Position numbers and translations under genes: made by a program. Positions 39,990 through 48,606 of a stretch of DNA of 49,379 bases are shown here, piece by piece. The notes beneath the pieces are model-generated. The model saw only the letters and a program-made list of their open reading frames with translations. It was not told where the DNA came from and ran no database searches. Source of the DNA: an uncultured Blautia sp. (GTDB lineage Bacteria > Bacillota > Clostridia > Lachnospirales > Lachnospiraceae); the NCBI GenBank assembly GCA_900551075.1, contig URVB01000025.1, positions 1 to 49,379 on the forward strand, in the 5' to 3' direction. The first letter of the stretch is position 1. Each line of letters starts with the position of its first letter.

Positions 39990-41564
39990 ATGAATTCAAT
40001 TTTGAATTTAATCATCATGCCATTAAAGAAGGTGGCAAAGCTTTTATTTAATCGAATATTTTATGTGGCAGTCGCACTTTTGATTCAGTTGGGCTGGATT
40101 TTTATTATGGTCCTGAGGCTTGCCGGCTATTCCAGATATTTTTCCGTTGGAATCAGTATTCTCGGTACGCTTGTTGTTCTCTGGATCGTAAATAAAAAAA
40201 TCAACCCCTCCTATAAACTGGGCTGGACTCTGCTGATTATGGCAGTGCCGATTTTCGGACTTGTACTGTATTTTTTATTTGGCAAGTCCCGGATTGCGAC
40301 TGCAATGCAGAACAGCTTTGAGAAGGTTCAGGACGAGACCGCTTCTTTTTTGGAGGAAAATAAAGAAACAAGACAGAGATTAGAACAGGAAGATTCTTCG
40401 GCATCGAATCAGTCGGAGTACATCAGGAGGCTTTCCGGATATCCGCTGTATGAAAACACAACTGCGGAGTACTTTCAGGTGGGAGATGACATGTTTCCGG
40501 TTCTGGTACGGGAGCTGGAGCAGGCAGAGCATTACATTTATATTGAATATTTTATTATCAATGACGGGGTGATGTGGAGGACGATTCTGGATATTCTGGA
40601 ACGAAAAGCATCGGAGGGCGTAGATGTGCGCCTGATTTATGATGATTTTGGCTGTTTAACAACACTTCCGCATAAATATTACGAAATACTCCGGTCTAAG
40701 GGAATCCAGTGTAAGGTATTTAACCCCTTCCGTCCGATTCTGAATATCATTCAGAATAACCGTGACCACAGAAAAATCTGTGTGATTGATGGACACACCG
40801 GATTCACAGGCGGCATCAATCTGGCGGATGAATATATCAATCAGAAGGAGCGCTTCGGGCACTGGAAGGATACTGCAGTCATGCTGAAGGGAGAAGCCGT
40901 ATGGAGCATGACGGTGATGTTTCTGCATATGTGGAGTGTGATTACGGGAGGCAGGGAAGCTTTGGATTTTGAGAATTATCTGCCGCACAAATATCATCCG
41001 GAGAATTTTGAAGGCAGCGGCTATGTGCAGCCGTTCTGCGATACACCGCTTGACGAGGAAATTGTCGGAGAAAATGTATACCTGAATATCATCAACAGAG
41101 CCAAGCGTTATGTTTATATCTGCACGCCTTATCTGATCATCGATAATGAGATGATGACGGCGCTTTGTCTGGCAGCCAAAAGCGGCGTGGATGTCAAAAT
41201 AATGACGCCCGGAATTCCGGATAAGAAGATGGTTTTTCTGCTTACTCAGTCTTATTACGAGCAGTTGCTGGAAGCCGGAGTTCAGATTTATGAATATCAG
41301 CCGGGCTTCCTCCATGCCAAATCCTTTGTCTGCGATGATGAAATTGCCGTAGTGGGAACTATAAATTTGGATTACCGCAGTCTGTATCTGCATTTTGAGG
41401 ATGGTGTATGGATGTACAGGAATCAGGCGATTGATGAAATCCGTGATGATTTCATGGAGACCATGGAGTACTGCCACCCGGTGGATATTGAGTTCTGTAA
41501 AAACAGAAATATTGTGGTTCGGGGAATTCAGAGCATTATGCGCCTGCTGGCTCCGATGCTCTAA
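39990..41564 (+). CDS. cls: cardiolipin synthase (phospholipase D family)
   Basis: The 524-residue membrane enzyme joins two phosphatidylglycerols to give cardiolipin. N-terminal membrane helices (about 22-110) are followed by two HKD motifs: NRDHRKICVIDGHTGFTGGIN and LHAKSFVCDDEIAVVGTINLD. The ribosome site upstream of ATG 39990 is weak (GGAGA about 15 bases away), so expression may be low or the start slightly different. Its 3' end overlaps an unexplained coding-like stretch. Confidence 0.93.
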   Translation: MNSILNLIIMPLKKVAKLLFNRIFYVAVALLIQLGWIFIMVLRLAGYSRYFSVGISILGTLVVLWIVNKKINPSYKLGWTLLIMAVPIFGLVLYFLFGKSRIATAMQNSFEKVQDETASFLEENKETRQRLEQEDSSASNQSEYIRRLSGYPLYENTTAEYFQVGDDMFPVLVRELEQAEHYIYIEYFIINDGVMWRTILDILERKASEGVDVRLIYDDFGCLTTLPHKYYEILRSKGIQCKVFNPFRPILNIIQNNRDHRKICVIDGHTGFTGGINLADEYINQKERFGHWKDTAVMLKGEAVWSMTVMFLHMWSVITGGREALDFENYLPHKYHPENFEGSGYVQPFCDTPLDEEIVGENVYLNIINRAKRYVYICTPYLIIDNEMMTALCLAAKSGVDVKIMTPGIPDKKMVFLLTQSYYEQLLEAGVQIYEYQPGFLHAKSFVCDDEIAVVGTINLDYRSLYLHFEDGVWMYRNQAIDEIRDDFMETMEYCHPVDIEFCKNRNIVVRGIQSIMRLLAPML

Positions 41565-41590
41565 AAAGCGCAGGCCGGCGATCCCGGGGA

Positions 41591-41713
41591 AAGGTTTGGA
41601 AAGAGGATGACGGCATCTGTCTCTATGTGGCAAAGGAAGAGAAAGAGGGGGAGCTTACCTGGAAAATCCGCGAGGTGAGTGGAAGGGAGCTGATTCAGAT
41701 TTATCAAAGCTGA
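41591..41713 (+). pseudogene. orphan coding-like segment without a start, possible gene remnant
   Basis: Between cls and the next small gene one frame reads KVWKEDDGICLYVAKEEKEG and continues ELTWKIREVSGRELIQIYQS to a stop at 41711-41713. The composition is that of a real globular protein. No ATG or ribosome site lies in frame, and the frame runs upstream into cls. It may be the 3' end of a decayed gene, or coincidence. Confidence 0.3.
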
Positions 41714-41732
41714 TAAAAAGGAGATGCATCAT

Positions 41733-41963
41733 ATGCGGTTAATGGAATTTTCAATAGAAGATAATGGACCAATGTTAGAAATTGGTCAGTTTGTAGAAGT
41801 GAAAGAATATGAGACTGCTTTTTTTACCTATATGATTGAAAATTCGCTGGGAATGAGTAAGCCTTATCCGGCGAGTGAACGGCTGATGAGCAGAAGAGGG
41901 AAGGTCGTGGAAAAAAAGGACACTCCCCGCTCCAAAATAGCGGTTCTGGAGTTTGATGAATGA
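41733..41963 (+). CDS. small protein of unknown function
   Basis: The 76-residue protein starts at ATG 41733, nine bases after AAGGAG; an ATG at 41724 directly abuts that site. It reads MRLMEFSIEDNGPMLEIGQF, with a C-terminal basic SRRGKVVEKKDTPRSKIAVLEF. No signal peptide, membrane helix or cysteine is present. I do not recognise a family. It has a strong terminator directly after it. Confidence 0.7.
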   Translation: MRLMEFSIEDNGPMLEIGQFVEVKEYETAFFTYMIENSLGMSKPYPASERLMSRRGKVVEKKDTPRSKIAVLEFDE

Positions 41964-41973
41964 GAATGGAAAG

Positions 41974-42008
41974 ACTCTGTACGGTATTGTATCGTACAGA
42001 GTTTTTTT
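41974..42008 (+). terminator. strong rho-independent terminator
   Basis: ACTCTGTACG (41974-41983) pairs perfectly with CGTACAGAGT (41993-42002), followed by a seven-T run that overlaps the end of the stem. Confidence 0.9.
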
Positions 42009-42068
42009 GTCATATTTTTCGTTAGACGCTTTTACAATAGAATAGAATAAATAGGCTGGGAGATTGTT

Positions 42069-43321
42069 ATGCGGAGGAAATGGACGTTGCGTTGGTGGTC
42101 TATCATACTGGCATTCTGCCTTTGGCTGGCGCCTGTGCGTGTATACGGGCAGGAGGAGACGCAGACGGAGAGCGGACAGGAGGAGACAGGGGACAACGGA
42201 GGCAGAGAGGCTGCACAGGAGAATACACAAGAGAACGCAGAAGCAGGAGACGATGCTTTGATTCAGGCGCCCGGAGGGGTTCTCATGGAAGCACGAACAG
42301 GAACGGTGATATTCGGAAAGGATCAGGATACACAGAGAAGTCCTGCAAGTATTACCAAGATCATGACACTGATCCTGATTTTTGATGCGATAGAAAACGG
42401 CACTCTCAAAATGGAGGATACAGTAACGACCAGTGCCCATGCAAAATCCATGGGAGGCTCCCAGGTGTTTTTGGAGGAAGGAGAAACGCAGACGGTAGAA
42501 ACGATGATCAAATGTATTGTCATTGCATCCGGCAACGATGCAAGCGTGGCAATGGCTGAGCATATTGGAGGAAGTGAGGAAGAATTTGTAAAAAGGATGA
42601 ATGAGCGTGCAGCAGAATTGGGAATGAAGCATACACATTTTGTAGATTGCTGCGGCTTGACAGATTCTGCCGATCATTATACGACACCCTATGATATTGC
42701 TGTGATGAGCCGGGAGTTGATCCCAAAATCCTGGAATATTCCTCGATTTGGATGGAAAACATTACACATGTTACAAGGCAGGGCTCCAAGGAATTTACGC
42801 TGACCAATACGAATAAGCTGATTCGGGCATATGAAGGCTGCACCGGACTGAAGACGGGCAGTACCAGTCAGGCGAAATTTTGTCTGTCAGCGGTAGCAGA
42901 GAGAAATGGAATCACGTTGATCTCCGTAGTTATGGCATCTCCGGACTCCAAAACAAGAGTGAAGGATGCAGCCGCTCTTCTGAATTACGGATTTTCCAAA
43001 TGCAGCCTTTATGCAGATGACAATCCTGGCAGGCTTCCGGAAGTTGCTGTTGCAAGAGGTGTGAAAGAAAACGTTTCTGTTGTTTATGAAGGCAGGTTCC
43101 AGTATCTGAGCACGGATGGAACAACGGTGACGGACGTAAAGAAAAAACTGACGCTTCCTAAAGAGGTAAAAGCTCCGGTCAAAAAAGGAAGTCAGGCAGG
43201 TGAGCTGACCTATACCATGAATGGGAAGGAACTTGGAAAAATCCGGATATTGTATGGAGAGTCGGTAAGAAAGGCAACGTATCTGGACTGTCTGAAGAAC
43301 GTTTGGAGAGAGGCGTTTTAG
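42069..43321 (+). pseudogene. D-alanyl-D-alanine carboxypeptidase (DacF type), frame broken near 42722
   Basis: The first frame (42069-42803) has a signal peptide (about 1-27) and carries catalytic Ser94-Lys97 (SITK) and Ser154-Asn156 (SGN). It then leaves the family sequence after MSRELI and stops. The second frame (through 42752 to the stop at 43319-43321) continues it exactly with PKILEYSSIWMENITHV and holds the third motif, KTGST. Neither part alone can be active. The switch is -1, at CCCAAAA (42722-42728). A -1 slip there would give 417 residues. By memory of related proteins about three residues are also missing there, which points to a short deletion. So this is a broken gene, a sequencing error, or a frameshifting gene. 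Confidence 0.85.
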
Positions 43322-43366
43322 AAAAAGACATAGGAAGGGTTTTTAGAGAAAGGCATATGGATGGCT

Positions 43367-43396
43367 TTGACAAAAGCATGACTACAGAGGTATAAT
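43367..43396 (+). promoter_or_regulatory. promoter for the ABC exporter
   Basis: TTGACA (43367-43372) and TATAAT (43391-43396) have 18-base spacing, 64 bases before the start codon. Confidence 0.75.
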
Positions 43397-43459
43397 AAAC
43401 TCCATATGATCAGATGAGGGGAATATATACCGAAATAGAGTCCGGTATCGGGAGGAATT

Positions 43460-45205
43460 ATGGAACAGAAGAAAAAAACAAATAAGCTGAAGCTGCTTGC
43501 CGGTTATTATAAGCCGTATAAAGGTCTGTTTTTGGCAGATTTATTTTTTGCCATTCTTGGAGCCGCAGTAACTCTGGTGATTCCGCTGCTTGTACGGTAC
43601 ATTATGAATACGGTGGGCAGCATGTCTTTAAGTGAGGCAAAGGGAATCATTTTAAAAATCGGAATCGGGATGCTCGCACTTGTCCTGGTACAGCTTATAA
43701 GCCGCTATTTCATTACCTATTATGGACATATGATGGGAGCTTATATTGAACATGACATGCGCAATGAAATCTTTAGTCATTACCAGAAGCTTTCGTTTGC
43801 TTTTTATGATAATCAGAAAGTCGGACATCTGCTTTCCAGGATCACCAGCGATCTGTTTGACATCAGTGAGCTTCTGCATCATGGACCGGAGGACTTGATT
43901 ATTTCCTTTATCAAGCTTTTAGGGGCATTTGTAATTCTTTTGAATGTCAATTGGAAAATGGCATTGATCTGTTTTGCTGTAGTACTTGTCATGCTGGCAT
44001 ATGCGCTGATCTATAATCGGCGGATGAAGCACGCATTTAAGGAGAACCGCGCCAGAATTGCTGATATCAACAGTCAGATCGAGGACAGTCTTGCGGGAAT
44101 CCGTGTGGTAAAATCCTTTGGCAATGAAAAAAGAGAAATCGAAAAATTTGAAAAGGGCAATGATCGTTTTGTGGCGGCGAAACATTTGTCCTATCGTTAT
44201 ATGGCAGGTTATCACTCCGGCATGGATGCTTTTACAACTCTGATCACGGTATCCTCTTTGATAGCGGGGGCCGTGTTCCTGACTGATGGAAGTCTTTCTG
44301 CGGCGGACCTGGTGACCTTTCTTCTGTATATCAACAACTTTACGGAGCCTGTAACAAAGCTTGTGAATTTTACAGAGCAGTTCCAGAACGGATACAGCGG
44401 TTATGACCGTTTTCTGGAAATGATGTCTGTTGCACCGGATGTTGAGGATGCGCCCGATGCAGTTTCTCTGGAGCATGTGGAAGGAGATATCCGTTTTGAA
44501 GAGGTTTCCTTCCGCTATGAAGAAAATCAGGAGGAAGTCCTTTCCCATGTGAATCTGGAGGTGAAGCCAGGAGAATACGTGGCGTTGGTCGGCAGCTCAG
44601 GAGCCGGAAAAACGACATTGTGCAGTTTGATCCCACGGTTTTATGACGTATGCAAGGGAACGATCTTTCTGGATGGCAGAGATATTCGTAAGATCAAACT
44701 GAAGGACCTGCGCAGACAGATCGGAATCGTACAGCAGGATGTGTATCTGTTTGCAGGCACCATTATGGAGAATATCCGGTACGGAAAGCCGGAAGCATCG
44801 GATGAGGAGGTGATTCGTGCGGCAAAGGCAGCAAATGCCCACCGTTTTATTATGGAAATGCCCAGGGATTATGATACGGATATTGGGCAGCGGGGTGTGA
44901 AGCTTTCCGGAGGCCAAAAGCAGCGGTTATCTATTGCCCGGGCCTTTTTGAAAAATCCGCCGGTTCTGATCTTTGATGAGGCGACCTCCGCATTGGATAA
45001 TGAAAGTGAAAAGGTGGTTCAGGAATCTTTGGAAATCTTGGCGAAAGACAGAACCACCTTTGTGATCGCACACCGGCTGTCTACGATAAGAAATGCCAGG
45101 AGGATACTTGTGCTGACAGAGGAGGGGATTGCTGAAGAAGGCACGCACCAGGAGCTCCTGGAAAGGGATGGCGTTTATGCGAAGCTCTTGAGAGCAGGGC
45201 TGTGA
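43460..45205 (+). CDS. ABC exporter, fused membrane and ATPase domains (MsbA/MDR type)
   Basis: The 581-residue half-transporter has six transmembrane helices (about 20-310) and a C-terminal ATPase (about 340-575). Walker A is GSSGAGKTT, the signature is LSGGQKQR, Walker B is VLIFDEATSALD and the H-loop is IAHRLST. It should work as a homodimer. Such proteins export drugs, lipids or peptides and the substrate is not evident. It stands alone after its promoter, with a short gap to the molybdopterin-binding gene. Confidence 0.93.
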   Translation: MEQKKKTNKLKLLAGYYKPYKGLFLADLFFAILGAAVTLVIPLLVRYIMNTVGSMSLSEAKGIILKIGIGMLALVLVQLISRYFITYYGHMMGAYIEHDMRNEIFSHYQKLSFAFYDNQKVGHLLSRITSDLFDISELLHHGPEDLIISFIKLLGAFVILLNVNWKMALICFAVVLVMLAYALIYNRRMKHAFKENRARIADINSQIEDSLAGIRVVKSFGNEKREIEKFEKGNDRFVAAKHLSYRYMAGYHSGMDAFTTLITVSSLIAGAVFLTDGSLSAADLVTFLLYINNFTEPVTKLVNFTEQFQNGYSGYDRFLEMMSVAPDVEDAPDAVSLEHVEGDIRFEEVSFRYEENQEEVLSHVNLEVKPGEYVALVGSSGAGKTTLCSLIPRFYDVCKGTIFLDGRDIRKIKLKDLRRQIGIVQQDVYLFAGTIMENIRYGKPEASDEEVIRAAKAANAHRFIMEMPRDYDTDIGQRGVKLSGGQKQRLSIARAFLKNPPVLIFDEATSALDNESEKVVQESLEILAKDRTTFVIAHRLSTIRNARRILVLTEEGIAEEGTHQELLERDGVYAKLLRAGL

Positions 45206-45268
45206 TATAAGAAAACAAGACAGATGTCAAAAATATGGAAAATAAAAAAGAGAGAGGGCTTTTTACCA

Positions 45269-46297
45269 ATGAAAGAGATCAGAACAGAAGATGCGGTAGG
45301 GCATATTTTATGCCATGATATAACACAGATCATCAAGGATAAAAAAAAAGGTGTGCTGTTTAAAAAAGGTCATGTGGTAAGGGAAGAGGATATTCCTGCG
45401 CTGCTCTCCGTAGGAAAGGAGCACCTTTATGTATGGGAAAAACAGGAAGGGCTTCTTCATGAAAATGAGGGCGCACAGATACTTTACCGCATCTGTGCCG
45501 GAGCATCCATGCATGGAACCGATATAAAGGAAGGGAAGATTGAGCTGGTGGCAGATTGTGAGGGCGTGCTGAAAATCCGCCGGGATGCTCTTGTAAAAGT
45601 AAACAGCCTGGGAGAAATGATGATTGCTTCCCGGCATGGGGATTTTCCGGTAAAAAAGGACGATAAGATCGCAGGTACGAGAATTATTCCGCTGGTGATC
45701 GAGCAGGAGAAAATGGACCGTGCGGCAAAAGCGGCCGGAGAAGAACCAATTTTTACTATTTTGCCGTACCATATGAAAAAAGTTGGAATTGTCACAACAG
45801 GAAGCGAAGTGAAAAAGGGCTGGATTCAGGATACCTTCACCCCTGTGCTTCGGGAAAAGATAGGCGAATATCCTTCAGAAGTCATCGGACAGACAACCCC
45901 GGGAGATGACAAGGGACAGATTACAGCGGATATTTTGAAATTTATTGAGGATGGTGCAGATATGGTGATCTGCAGCGGTGGAATGAGTGTGGACCCGGAC
46001 GACAGGACACCGGGGGCGATCAAGGATACGGGAGCCAGAATCGTGACATATGGTGCGCCTGTCCTGCCGGGTGCAATGCTTCTGGTAGCATATTATGAAA
46101 AAGCCGGAAAGCAGATTCCGATTCTGGGTCTGCCGGGCTGTGTGATGTATGCCAAACGAACGGTGTTTGATCTGATACTTCCGCGGATCATGGCAGATGA
46201 TGAAGTCCGGGCGGAAGAAATAGCAGCTTACGGGGAAGGCGGACTCTGTCTGAACTGTAAGGTCTGTACATTCCCGAACTGCGGTTTTGGAAAATAG
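45269..46297 (+). CDS. molybdopterin-binding (MoeA-like) protein
   Basis: The 342-residue protein starts MKEIRTEDAVGHILCHDITQ at ATG 45269. The N-terminal part is unlike full MoeA. The second half (about 170-320) is a MoCF-type domain with KKVGIVTTGSEV, ICSGGMSVDPDDRTP and LPGAMLLVAYY. The tail has a four-cysteine cluster (CLNCKVCTFPNCGFGK) as the last 16 residues. Such proteins are annotated as molybdopterin-binding in Clostridia. No other molybdenum cofactor gene lies nearby, so a regulatory or different role is possible. Confidence 0.85.
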   Translation: MKEIRTEDAVGHILCHDITQIIKDKKKGVLFKKGHVVREEDIPALLSVGKEHLYVWEKQEGLLHENEGAQILYRICAGASMHGTDIKEGKIELVADCEGVLKIRRDALVKVNSLGEMMIASRHGDFPVKKDDKIAGTRIIPLVIEQEKMDRAAKAAGEEPIFTILPYHMKKVGIVTTGSEVKKGWIQDTFTPVLREKIGEYPSEVIGQTTPGDDKGQITADILKFIEDGADMVICSGGMSVDPDDRTPGAIKDTGARIVTYGAPVLPGAMLLVAYYEKAGKQIPILGLPGCVMYAKRTVFDLILPRIMADDEVRAEEIAAYGEGGLCLNCKVCTFPNCGFGK

Positions 46298-46314
46298 GTT
46301 GGAGAGGGCGGTTC

Positions 46315-47130
46315 ATGAAAACATTCATAACAAAGAATTATGAAATTCAGACGGATAAGCTGAAGGGGACAGCGGAGGTGGTCTTTGCCGTATTGTCGGA
46401 TCTGCACGGGAGGGTCTATGGAGCAAACCATGCAGATCTGCTTGGCGCGATCAGAAATACAAAACCGGATGCTGTTTTGGTCCCGGGTGATATGATTGTT
46501 GGGGGGGATGTGAAATCTCTTACGGAAACCGAGGATTTGTTTGTGCAGTTGGCAGAAGAATTTCCTGTTTACTATGCGCTTGGAAATCATGAATATAAAA
46601 TGCTGCTTTCTGAGGAAAACAGGGAAAATTATCTGGCATACGAGAAGCGTCTGACAGATGCGGGTGTCTGTTTCCTTCATAATGAGCATACCAGTATGCA
46701 TATGAAGGGCAGTGATTTTATTTTCTATGGGCTGGAGCTTCCGATCGAATATTATAAAAAGCCAAAATCTCCGAAGCTGACGCTTAGTGCAATGGAAGAA
46801 ATTATGGGTACCCCCTTCCGGAATGGGATACACGTGCTTTTGGCACACAATCCCAAATACGGGAATACGTATTTCGCGTGGGGAGCGGATTTGACCTTAT
46901 GCGGACATTATCACGGGGGCGTGGTGCGTCTTGACGGGCATCACGGACTGACCAGTCCGCAGTTCCTTTTGTTTCCGCCGTTTTGCTGCGGCGATTTTCA
47001 CAGAGGCGGCAGGCATATGATCGTGAGTGCCGGACTGGGAGAGCATACGATACCGGTAAGGATTCATAATCCCCGGGAACTTATCTTTGTTACGGTGAAA
47101 CCCCTTGCACAAACAGCAAAAACAGATTAG
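46315..47130 (+). CDS. calcineurin-like metallophosphoesterase
   Basis: The 271-residue protein shows the two-metal phosphoesterase motifs in order: SDLHG, VLVPGDMIVGG, ALGNHEY, LLAHNPKY and LCGHYHGG. It is most like the YkuE group acting on small phosphate esters or lipid intermediates, though this group usually has an N-terminal membrane signal, which is absent here. The start is preceded by GGAGAGGG, 17 bases after the molybdopterin gene, so they may be co-transcribed. Confidence 0.9.
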   Translation: MKTFITKNYEIQTDKLKGTAEVVFAVLSDLHGRVYGANHADLLGAIRNTKPDAVLVPGDMIVGGDVKSLTETEDLFVQLAEEFPVYYALGNHEYKMLLSEENRENYLAYEKRLTDAGVCFLHNEHTSMHMKGSDFIFYGLELPIEYYKKPKSPKLTLSAMEEIMGTPFRNGIHVLLAHNPKYGNTYFAWGADLTLCGHYHGGVVRLDGHHGLTSPQFLLFPPFCCGDFHRGGRHMIVSAGLGEHTIPVRIHNPRELIFVTVKPLAQTAKTD

Positions 47131-47135
47131 ACTAT

Positions 47136-47174
47136 TACCTATCTTGTGGCGCACCTGCTGCGCCAATAAAGGTA
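47136..47174. repeat. composite inverted repeat before scpA
   Basis: TGGCGCA (47147-47153) and TGCGCCA (47159-47165) form a perfect 7-bp stem with a 5-base loop. TACCT (47136-47140) and AGGTA (47170-47174) add an outer stem. No T-run follows. Confidence 0.5.
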
Positions 47175-47214
47175 TGCCTGATAAGATATGGAAAGGAAGC
47201 AGAAGGACCGGCTT

Positions 47215-48000
47215 ATGGCAATTCCTGTAAAGATCAATGTATTTGAAGGCCCCTTGGACCTTCTTCTGCATTTAATTGAAAAAAATAAAATAGATATCTA
47301 CGATATCCCTATTGTGGAAATCACTGACCAGTATATGGAATATATTCATGCTATGGAAAAAGAGGATTTAGGTGTCATGAGCGAATTTATGGTCATGGCG
47401 GCGACTCTGATTGATATTAAGTGCCGGATGCTTCTTCCCAAGGAAGTGGATGAGCAGGGTGAGGAGGAAGACCCGAGGGCAGAACTGGTTGCCAAGCTTT
47501 TGGAATATAAGATGTACAAATATATGTCTTATGAACTGAAAGACCGTATGGATGATGCGGCAGGCGTTTTCTATAAAAAACCCACAGTTCCGGGTGAGGT
47601 TCTGGAGTATCGGGAGCCTGTGGAGCCGCAGACGCTGATTGCCGGTCTGACTCTGGAAAAGCTGAATGCCATTTATAAGTCCATAATCCGTAAGCAGGAG
47701 GATAAGATCGATCCTATCCGAAGCAAATTCGGCAAGATCGAGAAGGAGGAGATCAGCCTTTCTGATAAAATGCTGCAGATGCGTGAGTACGCCAAGAAGC
47801 ACAGACGCTTCCGCTTTCGTCAGCTTTTTGAGGAGCAGCATTCCAGGGTTCAGGTGATTGTCACGTTCTTATCAATTCTGGAATTGATGAAAATGGGACA
47901 TATTCATGTGAATCAGGAGGATTTGTTTGAAGATATTCAGGTAGAGGTTGTCACCAATCCGGAAACCTGGAAAAATTTAACAGAATTTGCAGATGAATAA
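47215..48000 (+). CDS. scpA: segregation and condensation protein A
   Basis: The 261-residue kleisin subunit links the SMC dimer. It begins PVKINVFEGPLDLLLHLIEKNKIDIYDIP, the hallmark of ScpA, and ends with a winged-helix domain (VIVTFLSILELMKMGHI). I start it at ATG 47215, seven bases after AAGGA; an upstream in-frame ATG would add nine residues. It is followed by scpB with 18 bases between them. Confidence 0.95.
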   Translation: MAIPVKINVFEGPLDLLLHLIEKNKIDIYDIPIVEITDQYMEYIHAMEKEDLGVMSEFMVMAATLIDIKCRMLLPKEVDEQGEEEDPRAELVAKLLEYKMYKYMSYELKDRMDDAAGVFYKKPTVPGEVLEYREPVEPQTLIAGLTLEKLNAIYKSIIRKQEDKIDPIRSKFGKIEKEEISLSDKMLQMREYAKKHRRFRFRQLFEEQHSRVQVIVTFLSILELMKMGHIHVNQEDLFEDIQVEVVTNPETWKNLTEFADE

Positions 48001-48018
48001 CAGGAACGAGGTTATTTT

Positions 48019-48588
48019 GTGGAAATGAAAAAAATTGAGGCGGCAATCGAGGCGATTTTATTTACAATGGGAGAATCTGTGGAGCTGACTCAGATTGCCA
48101 AAGCTGTGGAACAGGACACGGCAACAACAGAAAAGCTTCTGCATCATATGATGGACAGGTTCCGGGAAGAGGATCGGGGAATCCAGATCATAGAACTGGA
48201 ACAGGCTTATCAGATGTGTACGAAAAAGGAGTATTATGAGTATCTGATCCGGATTGCCATGCATCCGAAAAAGCCTGCGCTTACGGATGTTATGCTGGAA
48301 ACGCTTTCTATAATAGCTTATAAACAGCCTGTGACAAAGGCAGAAATCGAAAAAATCCGCGGCGTAAAATGTGATCATGCAGTGAACAAGCTTGTGGAAT
48401 ATAATCTGGTTAAGGAGCTTGGACGGCTGGACGCCCCGGGAAGGCCGATCCTTTTCGGTACAACGGAGGAATTTCTGCGTTCCTTCGGGGTGCAGGGCCT
48501 GGAAGAGCTGCCGGTTATGGATCCTGTACAGCTTGCGGATTTTAAAGCAGAGGCGGAAGAAGAAATCCAGCTTCGTCTGGATGTATAA
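48019..48588 (+). CDS. scpB: segregation and condensation protein B
   Basis: The 189-residue partner of the SMC-ScpA complex has the family core LTDVMLETLSIIAYKQPVTKAEIEKIRGV and YNLVKELGRLDAPGRPILFGTT. The likely start is GTG 48019, six bases after GAGGT; ATG 48025 is the alternative. The acidic C-terminus (KAEAEEEIQLRLDV) is usual. Confidence 0.94.
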   Translation: MEMKKIEAAIEAILFTMGESVELTQIAKAVEQDTATTEKLLHHMMDRFREEDRGIQIIELEQAYQMCTKKEYYEYLIRIAMHPKKPALTDVMLETLSIIAYKQPVTKAEIEKIRGVKCDHAVNKLVEYNLVKELGRLDAPGRPILFGTTEEFLRSFGVQGLEELPVMDPVQLADFKAEAEEEIQLRLDV

Positions 48589-48606
48589 AAAGGATGCGGT
48601 AGAATT

